A stretch of DNA of 9,081 nucleotides from an uncultured Methanomicrobiales archaeon (GTDB taxonomy: Archaea; Thermoplasmatota; Thermoplasmata; Methanomassiliicoccales; Methanomethylophilaceae): the NCBI GenBank assembly GCA_937892275.1, contig CALAVG010000342.1, positions 1-9,081 on the forward strand, written 5' to 3'. A program made the position numbers and the translations under genes. Every line of letters starts with the position of its first letter. Position 1 is the first letter of the stretch. The notes below the pieces were generated by a model. It was not told the origin of the DNA and searched no databases. It worked only from the letters and a program-made list of their open reading frames with translations. This document shows, piece after piece, positions 1 through 6,989 of this stretch.

Positions 1-305
1 CGTGCCCCGCCGCCTCGATCGCCGCGCTCGCGCCCGCGCTCCTGGAGATCGTCCGCGAGAGGTACGGTGACAAGAGGATTTTCCTGGTCACGGAGCCCAA
101 GGACAGGGATGCCCCGGATTTCGAGATGAGGGTCAGGCGCCAGAACTACTACCTCCGCAACGGATGCTCGGAGACCGGCGTGAAGATACTCTCGGATGAT
201 GCCTGGTTCGACAGCATGTTCGTGCAGGGGGCCCTGACGGATCAGGAGATGATCGACACCGTCCGCAGGTACGAGGATATCCATAACGGTCGCAAAGAAG
301 AATGA
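1..305 (+). CDS. GNAT-family N-acetyltransferase, C-terminal part (cut by window start)
   Basis: An open frame enters from the left edge (first full codon at base 3) and ends at TGA 303-305, giving about 100 residues. The segment ALLEIVRERYGDKRIFLVTEP looks like the acetyl-CoA-binding helix and following strand of a GNAT fold. It is followed by RRQNYYLRNGCSETG, which matches the family pattern R..FY...GF near the C-terminus. The last part continues with a strand and a short helical tail, as usual for small acetyltransferases that transfer an acetyl group from acetyl-CoA to an amine. The substrate cannot be guessed and the N-terminal half lies outside the window. Third codon positions are G/C-rich, like most neighbours. 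The fold assignment rests on these short patterns only. Confidence 0.6.
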   Translation, partial: CPAASIAALAPALLEIVRERYGDKRIFLVTEPKDRDAPDFEMRVRRQNYYLRNGCSETGVKILSDDAWFDSMFVQGALTDQEMIDTVRRYEDIHNGRKEE

Positions 306-443
306 CCTTGGTATAACGATCCTCTATGCTTGACGCTTCTCTCAGGTTAGGATTCATGAGGTGCAGTATTGTCTTTTGGAAATCGTTATTAGGTGGTATC
401 AGGATAAGTCAACAGAGAGGCGGTCATTCTGCAATACAATCTG
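306..443. other. Intergenic region upstream of the hipA-like gene
   Basis: These 138 bases separate the acetyltransferase stop from the HipA-like start and are clearly more A+T-rich than the coding DNA on the left. I see no convincing TATA box 25-27 bases before the ATG at 444. A weak A+T-rich candidate lies around 381-390, which would give a short untranslated leader. No tRNA, small RNA or strong hairpin could be recognised. An operator or a proximal promoter is expected here but not shown. Confidence 0.4.
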
Positions 444-1565
444 ATGCACAAGGATATTGAAGTGGCCGCTCTGTCGATAAGCGAGTACGATGGGTCCATT
501 CAAGACATCAAGAAGGTATTCTCCCTACAGCATATGCCAGTTGGCACCGTTAGGGCTGGAATCCTTGATGGAAAGGCATTCAGGAAATGGTGGAAAGGCC
601 GTTCGATTCCAGCAAGCCGTAACGGAATCAAAGATGTTCTTGAAGCCTTGAATGTGGACCATTCTTTGCTTTTAATCGAGAAATCTATGGGCCTCAGTCT
701 ATCGGATCAGTATTGGATCAAACCCGATGGTTCCGATATTGCCTGGAAAGATGTAAATTACTTTGATAACGCCTTCTCAGAGGATATCGGTGATATGCTC
801 TTCGGAATGGGCAGGGTGTCCGACGATCTGGACCTGGCGTCCCCGGATAACACATCGGACGGTGTCCTGAAGAAACGCTGGAAGATAATTAACGATGGAC
901 GTTATCTGATAAAGGGTGGCAGCGGACAGGTCATGCAGGAACCCTTCAATGAGGTCATAGCGTCGATTATAATGAATTCGCAGGGAATAGACCATGTTCG
1001 TTACGAGATGATGTGGATGGAAGGCCTGCCTTACTCCGCATGTAAGGATTTCATCACCAAGGATACGGAATTGGTTACTGCATATCACTTCTGCGAACAG
1101 GTCCCCAGAAGGAACGATGAATCCCTATGCGGTCATTTCTGCCGTCTGTGTGAAGAGGTCGGAATGGATCCATCACCCTTCCTCGACCGTATGTTGGTGT
1201 CAGATTATCTGATGGTCAACGACGACAGACACATGAGCAATTTCGGACTCATCCGCGATGCGGAGTCCTTAGAGTATCTGGGTTTTGCCCCGATCTTCGA
1301 CACCGGTACATCCCTGGGTAGCAAAGCTGTCACGCACCGTTTCGAGGAATCAATACCGACGGAATGCAAACCTTTCAAGAAGTCGTTCAAAGAACAGATC
1401 GGATTGGTAACGGATTTCAATTGGATGGATTTCGGAGCTTTGGAGTCCTCCATGGACGATGTCGGGAAGGTCCTGGATGAGAATGGGTTCATCGGGAACG
1501 AGCGCAAGGAGAAGATACTGGCCCTGCTGAGCGATCGTATGAGGGAATTATCCGCTTTGGTATGA
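444..1565 (+). CDS. HipA-like serine/threonine kinase-fold protein, orphan
   Basis: This 373-residue protein carries the HipA-type kinase core. Visible signatures are the ATP-site lysine in RYLIKGGSG (K157), a following Asn-Glu (169-170), the catalytic loop NDDRHMSNFG (259-268, with D261 and N266 as likely catalytic and metal residues), and the metal-binding IFDTG (284-288, D286). The N-terminal 130 residues, with KWWKGRSIPASR and GLSLSDQYW, are typical of a HipA-domain subfamily known from gut Firmicutes. Known HipA kinases phosphorylate proteins such as glutamyl-tRNA synthetase and work with a DNA-binding HipB antitoxin. No HipB-like gene is adjacent, so calling this a toxin would be inference. 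The ATG at 444 is the first usual start after the in-frame stop at 405. The gene is visibly richer in A+T than its neighbours, which fits acquisition by transfer. Confidence 0.8.
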   Translation: MHKDIEVAALSISEYDGSIQDIKKVFSLQHMPVGTVRAGILDGKAFRKWWKGRSIPASRNGIKDVLEALNVDHSLLLIEKSMGLSLSDQYWIKPDGSDIAWKDVNYFDNAFSEDIGDMLFGMGRVSDDLDLASPDNTSDGVLKKRWKIINDGRYLIKGGSGQVMQEPFNEVIASIIMNSQGIDHVRYEMMWMEGLPYSACKDFITKDTELVTAYHFCEQVPRRNDESLCGHFCRLCEEVGMDPSPFLDRMLVSDYLMVNDDRHMSNFGLIRDAESLEYLGFAPIFDTGTSLGSKAVTHRFEESIPTECKPFKKSFKEQIGLVTDFNWMDFGALESSMDDVGKVLDENGFIGNERKEKILALLSDRMRELSALV

Positions 1566-1570
1566 CGGAA

Positions 1571-1582
1571 TTTCTTTAATGT
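1571..1582 (+). promoter_or_regulatory. Putative archaeal TATA box for the MFS gene
   Basis: The A+T-rich stretch tttctttaatgt lies just after the HipA-like stop. Its core ttaat is centred about 25-27 bases before the GTG at 1604, the usual distance from an archaeal TATA box to the transcript start. This would give a leaderless message beginning at or near that GTG. It is a pattern match by eye. Confidence 0.4.
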
Positions 1583-1603
1583 AACATCGGTTTGCATCTC
1601 TCT

Positions 1604-2827
1604 GTGAGAATCCATTATTGTTGGGCCATTTCAGTCGCATGCACTACCGCGATATTCGTCTGCATAGGTTTGGTCACCAATGGTTTCTCGATGTATCTGC
1701 CTTATCTCGTGGATAACGGTCTGTCCGATTCCGATACCTCGATCATAGTGAACGTCAGGGGCGGAATCTCGCTAGTAGCCATGCTGTTGATCCACAAGTA
1801 CTACGACATGGTCAGTGCAAGGTTGGGTGTGTTCATCGCCTGTCTGTGCACAGCTACGGCATATCTGTTGTACGGCCTGGCGAACGGTTCACTTGCAGTG
1901 TATGTCATCGGATCGGCCCTGGCCGGAGTGAGCTACGGACTCGGTTCCATGATCATCATATCCGAGATCCTGAGGAAGTGGTTCGCCAAGGATTTCAACC
2001 TTTCAATCGGTATGGCCGTTGCCGGTACCGGTATCGCAACCGTCATCATGCCCATCATCGTCGAGATGATGGTCGAGAGCCACGGATTGATGACCAGTTT
2101 CATCTACGAGGCCGTTGTGATCCTGATCCTTTCCGTCATAGTCTATGCACTCCTCAGGGACAGCCCGGAGGAGAAGGGGCTCAAGCCTTATGGTGTGAAC
2201 GAGGGTTACGAACCTGAGGAGAAGGTCGTTTTCCGCGGTAAGACCGATCTCCCAAGACCGCTCTGGATGCGTTTCGGGTTCATCTGTTTTGTGATGGGAT
2301 GCATCGGAGGGCCCGGATTGGTGTTCCTGTCGATGCTCTTCGAGACCACGGGCTCCTCCCCGGAGACCGCTGCCATAAGCATCAGTATAATCGGACTTCT
2401 CATGACGATCAACAAGATCGCCATCGGCAGGATGATGGACAAGCTGGGGACCTATCACGGTATCATCCTTTTCGGGTCCATCCTGACCATCGGACTCCTG
2501 CTGACAGTGTTGCTCGGTCACGGGGATTTCGTACGTTATGCCATCATCCTCCTGCTCGGAATCGGTTTCGCGATGATGATGGTCTGTCCCGCAGCTTTCG
2601 CGAAGGACATCGCACTTCCCGGGCAGTACTTCGATACGGTGAGGGGATTGGAAATCGCCTATGTCCTCGGATCCTTCCTCTTCGCTCTTCTTCCAGGTAC
2701 TTTGGAGACACTTGTGGGTTCCTATGTCATCAGTTACATCATAATGGCCGCTCTGCTAATCGTCTCATTGATCTTGGTCACCGACTATTACAGGCATCAC
2801 CCCAAGCAGGGAAGGGCGCACCAGTGA
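1604..2827 (+). CDS. MFS transporter, 12 membrane helices (OFA/OxlT-like)
   Basis: The product is a very hydrophobic protein of about 407 residues with two sets of six helices joined by a charged central loop, LRDSPEEKGLKPYG and onward, which is a common hinge in OFA-type MFS carriers. The opening RIHYCW before helix 1 also fits that group. A degenerate MFS loop 2-3 motif appears as HKYYDMVSARLG, and its second-half copy as IGRMMDKLG. Such proteins act in the cytoplasmic membrane as uniporters, symporters or antiporters of small molecules, often organic acids; the substrate cannot be read from the sequence. I chose GTG 1604 because it directly precedes RIHYCW and lies a leaderless distance from a TATA-like box. 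A TTG at 1592 in the same frame is the alternative. The gene is flanked by unrelated genes and appears to be a single unit. Confidence 0.8.
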   Translation: MRIHYCWAISVACTTAIFVCIGLVTNGFSMYLPYLVDNGLSDSDTSIIVNVRGGISLVAMLLIHKYYDMVSARLGVFIACLCTATAYLLYGLANGSLAVYVIGSALAGVSYGLGSMIIISEILRKWFAKDFNLSIGMAVAGTGIATVIMPIIVEMMVESHGLMTSFIYEAVVILILSVIVYALLRDSPEEKGLKPYGVNEGYEPEEKVVFRGKTDLPRPLWMRFGFICFVMGCIGGPGLVFLSMLFETTGSSPETAAISISIIGLLMTINKIAIGRMMDKLGTYHGIILFGSILTIGLLLTVLLGHGDFVRYAIILLLGIGFAMMMVCPAAFAKDIALPGQYFDTVRGLEIAYVLGSFLFALLPGTLETLVGSYVISYIIMAALLIVSLILVTDYYRHHPKQGRAHQ

Positions 2828-2870
2828 TGCCGAAGGGCATATTGTGCACCCTGATCGACTCATGCATAGA

Positions 2871-2880
2871 ATGATAAACC
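2871..2880 (+). promoter_or_regulatory. Putative TATA box for the YqaJ-like gene
   Basis: The sequence atgataaacc contains an ataaa core centred about 25 bases before the ATG at 2900. It lies in the 72-base gap after the MFS gene, so the nuclease probably has its own promoter and a leaderless transcript. No Shine-Dalgarno sequence is visible just before the ATG, which agrees with this. Confidence 0.4.
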
Positions 2881-2899
2881 CCTGTAGGAATCATCGTTC

Positions 2900-3670
2900 A
2901 TGGCATTCGACGGAAGGGCAAGCATCGTTGAGATCGACGAAGAGGAGAAGACCGTAATCTTCGATATCTACAGGTTCAAGAAGATCACCGGGACGAAGGT
3001 CGGACCCATCCTAGGGCTCAGCGAATTCTCAACGCCCTTCAAGGTGGCCTGCGAACTCGCCGGACTCTATCCGGGCGACAAGGCCAACAAGTACATCGAT
3101 GCAGGTAACATCCTTGAGCCGGTCCTGAGGGATTATCTCGCGGCCAGGCCCGCGCTCATCAGTCAGAGCCTCGGACTCGGAGAGGGCCATAGGGTCGGTA
3201 TAGAGGAACCAGTCCCGAGGGAACAGTGCGGATACGATCATTTCCATAACAACAAGGTATTCGGAGGACTGGTCGACGGTTACATACAGGTCGACGGTGT
3301 CAGGGACACCATCCTGGAGATCAAGACCTCCCACGACATGGAGAAGTGGAAGGACGAGAACGGGGGTTATTCGAACATCCCGATGTCGTACATGCTGCAG
3401 GCATCTCTCTATGCAGAGCTGTCCAACCTTGACAGGATAGTCTTCCTCGTGGGATTCCTCGAGGAGAAGGACTACGACCGTCCAAAGCAGTGGGTCCCTA
3501 ACCCGGACAACACCAAGGTCATCACAGTTCCGAAACTGGACATGACGGATTACATGAAGCAGTGCGAGGACTGGTACAACGAGTACATCAAGGGCGGATA
3601 CACTCCCGAATGGACCGACAAGGATGTCGACGTCCTCAAGTATCTCAAGGCGTACAAGCCGAAGAGATGA
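2900..3670 (+). CDS. YqaJ-like PD-(D/E)XK nuclease
   Basis: The 256-residue protein has the order of motifs found in YqaJ viral-recombinase and lambda-exonuclease-like nucleases. There is an N-terminal segment with GLSEFSTPFKVACELAG (39-55), a conserved GNILEP (E73), the active-site Asp in GGLVDGYI (D126), the E-x-K pair in LEIKTS (E140, K142), and the downstream YMLQASLYA (Y164, Q167, Y171). These residues would bind a metal ion and cut DNA, typically degrading one strand from an end to prepare recombination. No partner single-strand annealing protein or phage gene is next to it. The product appears full length for the family. It converges on the anion permease gene, their stop codons touching at 3668-3673. 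A different DNA-processing role is possible because the family is diverse. Confidence 0.78.
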   Translation: MAFDGRASIVEIDEEEKTVIFDIYRFKKITGTKVGPILGLSEFSTPFKVACELAGLYPGDKANKYIDAGNILEPVLRDYLAARPALISQSLGLGEGHRVGIEEPVPREQCGYDHFHNNKVFGGLVDGYIQVDGVRDTILEIKTSHDMEKWKDENGGYSNIPMSYMLQASLYAELSNLDRIVFLVGFLEEKDYDRPKQWVPNPDNTKVITVPKLDMTDYMKQCEDWYNEYIKGGYTPEWTDKDVDVLKYLKAYKPKR

Positions 3671-4792
3671 TCAGTTGAAGATGTAATAGGTCGGGATAAG
3701 CACTACCAGCATCACTATGTTCACGATCAGGAATACCTTGAGATAATCCTTGATCGAAGAATCCTTCTCCTGGAGGTAGATTTTGATGGAGATGATGCTG
3801 GCCATCGATGCTATCGGTGTTCCGAATCCTCCTATGTCCGCTCCAACGACCACTGCCATCCAATCATCGGTGAAAGGCTGCAGGAGTATGGTCGACGGGA
3901 CGTTGCTGGTGAACTGCGATGCGATCACCGTTGTCAGCATGGGGTCCCAATCCATGAGGTCGAGCAACATATTGTGGACCGAGTCCATGTTCGTCAGGCC
4001 GTTCGCGAAGACGAACAGGAAGAAGAAAATGAAGAGGATGCTGTAATTCACCTTGACGAAGACCTTCGGCATCATTATGAGGAATGCCAGGACGATCACG
4101 ATCAATGTGATGTAGTACGGGATGATGTCCAGGACGGAGATTATCGCCAGTACGAACAATGCGGCCAGGACGATCAGCACATTCTTGTTCTGAAGCTCCG
4201 TATTCTGCTCTATATCCACTGTGAGCGGCCTGTTCTTAATCATCATCGCCATCACGATGAGGGCCGCCGCACCAACAGCGACGATCGGGATGAGGGCCAT
4301 CTCATAATCCCACAGGGTGAAACCGTAGGTGTCATGCAGGTTGTAGATGTATAGGTTGTGCGGGTTCCCAAAGGGTGTGAGGGAGCTTCCCACGTTCGCT
4401 GCGACCGTCTGAAGGACTACCACGATTATCGTGGTGCCCTTGAGGCCCGCCATTGTAAGGATCGCAATGGCAAGGGGGACGAATGTGAGGAGTGCGACAT
4501 CGTTTGAGAACAGCATCGAGCAAAAGAACGGTAAGAAGATCAGGGCAAGGCAGAGTGCCCTTGTCGTGTTTATATTGGTGATGGCCTTGTGGGCCAGCTT
4601 ATTCAATGCGTTACATTCCTTCAATCCGGCCACTATCAGAAGGAAGAACAGCAGTGTGCAGATGGTCTCAATGATGCTACCGTAATTGTACGTCATGACC
4701 GTATCGAACGGAACAAGGAACAGTGAAATCACAGCTAGAATTGCGGATATCACGAGCAGGTAGTCCTTCTTGACGAAGCCGATGACATCCAT
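3671..4792 (-). CDS. SLC13 / ArsB-NhaD superfamily anion permease
   Basis: This is a 373-residue membrane protein with roughly ten to eleven hydrophobic segments. It shows the two pseudo-repeated signatures of the ion-transporter superfamily: CSMLFSNDVALLTFVPLA (91-108) followed by SSLTPFGNPHNLYIY (136-150), and in the second half FTSNVPSTILLQPF (294-307) followed by GGFGTPIAS (321-329). In known relatives the Ser-Asn-Asp/Val and Thr-Pro-x-Gly-Asn-Pro loops line the substrate and sodium sites. Relatives move dicarboxylates, citrate, sulfate, arsenite or exchange Na+/H+; the substrate here is not determinable. It is slightly short compared with typical members of about 400-450 residues but has both halves. 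It is transcribed divergently from the phosphate transporter, with a TATA-like box placed for a leaderless start at the ATG (4790-4792). Confidence 0.75.
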   Translation of the reverse strand: MDVIGFVKKDYLLVISAILAVISLFLVPFDTVMTYNYGSIIETICTLLFFLLIVAGLKECNALNKLAHKAITNINTTRALCLALIFLPFFCSMLFSNDVALLTFVPLAIAILTMAGLKGTTIIVVVLQTVAANVGSSLTPFGNPHNLYIYNLHDTYGFTLWDYEMALIPIVAVGAAALIVMAMMIKNRPLTVDIEQNTELQNKNVLIVLAALFVLAIISVLDIIPYYITLIVIVLAFLIMMPKVFVKVNYSILFIFFFLFVFANGLTNMDSVHNMLLDLMDWDPMLTTVIASQFTSNVPSTILLQPFTDDWMAVVVGADIGGFGTPIASMASIISIKIYLQEKDSSIKDYLKVFLIVNIVMLVVLIPTYYIFN

Positions 4793-4814
4793 GTAGGGCG
4801 GATTGTAACATCCG

Positions 4815-4820
4815 TTATAA
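4815..4820 (-). promoter_or_regulatory. Putative TATA box for the anion permease gene
   Basis: On the minus strand the sequence reads gattataacg around this point, with the core centred about 25 bases before the ATG that starts at 4792. That distance predicts a leaderless transcript. It lies in the 153-base divergent gap shared with the phosphate transporter. Confidence 0.45.
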
Positions 4821-4880
4821 TCGTGTCGATTGGAGAGTGGCCAGAATGTGCATTGATGTTAACTGCTGTTCAGTGTGAAT

Positions 4881-4890
4881 CCTTTTTAAT
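4881..4890 (+). promoter_or_regulatory. Putative TATA box for the Na+/phosphate cotransporter gene
   Basis: The stretch cctttttaat is centred near 4887, which would place the transcript start near 4912-4914 and leave a leader of about 30 bases before the TTG start. Unlike its divergent neighbour, this transcript would carry a leader, and a ribosome-binding sequence is present in it. Confidence 0.4.
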
Positions 4891-4933
4891 CCTGAATGGA
4901 TACGCTGATTGACGACGAACGAGGATACAGCCT

Positions 4934-4938
4934 GGGGG
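4934..4938 (+). promoter_or_regulatory. Ribosome binding site supporting the TTG start at 4946
   Basis: A run of five G (ggggg, then ac) sits 7 bases before the TTG at 4946 and can pair with the pyrimidine-rich end of 16S rRNA. The next in-frame ATG, at 4958, would be 19 bases away, which is too far. The TTG is therefore the better start. Confidence 0.4.
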
Positions 4939-4945
4939 ACTTCTT

Positions 4946-6619
4946 TTGGACGATTTGATGATCACGACTGCAGTACTGACCTTGCTAGCCGGAATCGGTG
5001 TATTCCTCACAGCCTGTATCATGCTCAGTTCGAATCTGGAATCGCTGAGCAGCGGTAAGCTCAAGAAGATGTTCGCCAAGGCATCCAAGAGCAAGCTGTA
5101 CGGTGTCGGGATTGGTACCGTCGGTACGGCCGCGATACAGAGTTCCGGAGCGATGACCGTCATGGTCATAGGATTCGTGAACGCCGGTATCATGACGTTG
5201 CCCCTCGCAGCGACGATCATCTACGGTGCGAACATCGGTACCACCATAACCGCCCAGCTCGCCGCCATCGGAATGTTCAGCGAGGATTCCATCTCGCTTG
5301 CACTCATCTTCTCGGCTCTCGCCGGTGTCGGTGCCTTCGTCATGTCCTTCGCCAAGAAGGAGAGGACCAAGGTCTGGGGAGGAGCCATAGCGGGATTCGG
5401 ACTCCTGTTCGTCGGACTGACTATGATGGCATCGTCGATGTCGGAATTCGCTGAGCTCCCCGAGGTCGTTGAATTCCTTTCCAGCATAGACAACATCCTT
5501 CTGCTTCTTCTGATTGGTATCGTTCTCACCGCTCTTGTCCAGAGTTCTTCTGTCGTCACCACACTGGCGATCACCATGGTGGTGTCCGGATTAATCGACC
5601 TTGAACAGGGAATCTATCTGACGATGGGATCCAACATCGGTTCCTGTATAGTCGCCATAGTCGCCGGATTCTCCGGAGGACTTAACGCGAAGCGCACTGC
5701 GGTGATACATCTTCTGTTCAACGTGTTCGGAGTGCTGATATTCGTCCTCGCAGGATTGGGATTGGGTGCATTCGGAACAGGATATGCTTCCATGTTCGAA
5801 GCTGTGTTCCCCGACGCCCCGCAAACGCAATTAGCGATGTTCCACACGTTCTTCAACGTGGTCACTGTTATCATAATGCTCCCGCTGACCAACTCCCTGA
5901 TCAAGCTGGTCATGAGGATCGTTCCCGAGAAGGACGAGGGAGAAGAGGGAGAGTTCACTCCCAAGTTGTACTACCTCAACTCATACATGCTCAGGACCCC
6001 GCCCATGGCGGTCCAGCAGGTCATGAATGAGGTTGTGAACATGTCGCATATCGCCATGGACAACTACCGTTCCGCATGTCATATGATCCGTACCATGGAT
6101 TTCGACGGTATGGAGAGGTTCTGCAACAACGAATAGGAACTGAACTATCTCAACAAGACAATAGCCAGCTTCCTTGTGAAACTGTCCGAGAACCAGCTCT
6201 CGGAGAGGGATCAGATCTATGTGTCCACGGTGTACCATACCATCTCGGATCTCGAGCGTATCGGAGACTATTCGAAGAACATCATGGAATACGCCCAGAG
6301 GCTCAACGAGACCGGAAGCAGATTCTCGGAGGTCGCCATCCAGGAGACCATGGAGGTGCAGGCGCTCATCGAGCAGCTCTACGACAAGATCGAGATCGCC
6401 TACACCGAGACCAGCGAGCCTGCCCTCGAAGAGGCGTACGATATCGAGGAACATGTGGATATCATAACGGAGCAGATGGCCCAGAACCATGTCAAGAGGC
6501 TCAACGAGGGCACATGCACCCTGGATGTCGGTTCGGAGTTCCTGTCGATGACATCCGATTCGGAGAGGGTGGCCGATCACCTGATAAACATGGGAAAGGT
6601 CATCAGGCTGTACCCGTGA
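4946..6619 (+). CDS. Na+/phosphate cotransporter with PhoU-like domain, in-frame amber codon (candidate pyrrolysine)
   Basis: Read through one TAG, this gene encodes 557 residues. Residues 1-325 form the NptA/PNaS-type membrane part with its two inverted repeats: QSSGAMT (65-71) with YGANIGTT (93-100), and QSSSVVTT (199-206) with MGSNIGS (227-233). These Gln-Ser-Ser loops form the sodium and phosphate sites in this family. A charged linker follows (328-336). The rest, from about 345 to the end, is an all-helical PhoU-like domain with the repeated metal-site signatures DLERIGD and DSERVADH. The TAG (residue 397) falls inside a PhoU helix, between FCNNE and ELNYLNKT. The frame before and after it is the same, with no shift, and domain similarity continues without a break. 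Stopping at TAG would leave a 396-residue transporter with a broken PhoU domain. The TTG start is supported by a G-rich ribosome site. Pyrrolysine is the favoured reading. A sequencing error, a true nonsense mutation or suppression by another tRNA are the alternatives. Confidence 0.85.
6134..6136 (+). other. In-frame TAG recoding site (putative pyrrolysine codon)
   Basis: The codons here read aac gaa tag gaa ctg aac, and the same frame stays open for another 160 codons to TGA at 6617-6619. The residues after the TAG complete a PhoU-like domain started before it. All nine visible gene ends in the window, including this gene's own, use TGA. This agrees with an organism where TAG is rare as a terminator. 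No gene of the pyrrolysine system is in the window, so the decoded residue is inferred. Confidence 0.6.
6185..6204 (+). other. Perfect 7-bp hairpin 48 bases after the TAG
   Basis: tccgaga (6185-6191) and tctcgga (6198-6204) are perfect reverse complements separated by a 6-base loop, inside the coding sequence. It could form a stable RNA stem-loop downstream of the amber codon. The distance is much longer than for the stem-loop described after the Methanosarcina mtmB amber codon, and codon constraints alone could create such a stem, so a recoding role is speculative. Confidence 0.3.
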
Positions 6620-6985
6620 TCATACGTATGTGGACTTGATGCGTCTGCCGTTCCTTACGCGACCGTAGAACATCTCTACCATCTCGCAGTCGTCAGGACA
6701 CAGGTCGCCGAGCTTGTAATTGAATCTCGAGCGGGGGATGGTGAAGGTCCTGTCCGTGCGTACGGTGGACGTCCTGTCAAGCATGACCTCGTACGGATCC
6801 ACCAGCTTGATGTCGGTCTCCGGATGGTGCCCGTGGGAGGTGACCATGAACACGATGAAGTCATCACCCTTCTTGTCAAGGACTATTGCGGGACGGTTCT
6901 TCGCACCCATCGATCCGTCGAAATCCACTCTGGCGTTCCATACCTCCATCGGCTTGGGTATGGAGGTGTCCGCCTTGTACTTCAT
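6620..6985 (-). CDS. PemK/MazF-like protein, no antitoxin visible
   Basis: The 121-residue protein has the PemK/MazF barrel pattern. It shows an N-terminal strand VWNARVDFDG, then RPAIVL (31-36) and IVFMVTSHG (44-52). The segment STVRTDRTFTIP (73-84) corresponds to the conserved region with catalytic Ser and Arg in toxins, followed by KLGDL (91-95). Family toxins cut RNA at specific short sequences and are normally paired with a small DNA-binding antitoxin. Here the upstream partner is instead a lipid prenyltransferase, 4 bases away on the same strand, and the downstream neighbour converges with touching stop codons. There is no room for an antitoxin on either side. It may be a domesticated MazF-fold protein or an RNA or nucleic-acid binding protein. 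The start ATG (6983-6985) shortly follows the upstream stop, so translation may be coupled. Confidence 0.65.
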   Translation of the reverse strand: MKYKADTSIPKPMEVWNARVDFDGSMGAKNRPAIVLDKKGDDFIVFMVTSHGHHPETDIKLVDPYEVMLDRTSTVRTDRTFTIPRSRFNYKLGDLCPDDCEMVEMFYGRVRNGRRIKSTYV

Positions 6986-6989
6986 CCTA

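Noticed and set aside
366..437. Inverted repeat gtattg (366-371) and caatac (432-437) before the HipA-like gene, a possible autoregulatory operator.
   Set aside because: Only six bases long with a 60-base spacer; this is expected by chance in A+T-rich DNA.
2299..2874. A 191-codon plus-strand frame overlapping the MFS gene.
   Set aside because: The predicted protein is rich in Arg, His and Asp as expected for an off-frame reading, and the MFS frame explains the region.
6176..6619. A separate gene starting at GTG 6176 for a stand-alone PhoU-like protein.
   Set aside because: It is in the same frame as the transporter, no ribosome site precedes the GTG, and the PhoU domain begins well before it. 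It is better read as the part of the transporter after the TAG.
6076..6639. A 187-codon plus-strand frame crossing the amber codon in another frame, which might suggest a programmed frameshift.
   Set aside because: Its sequence has no PhoU similarity; the similarity continues in the original frame, so no frameshift is needed.
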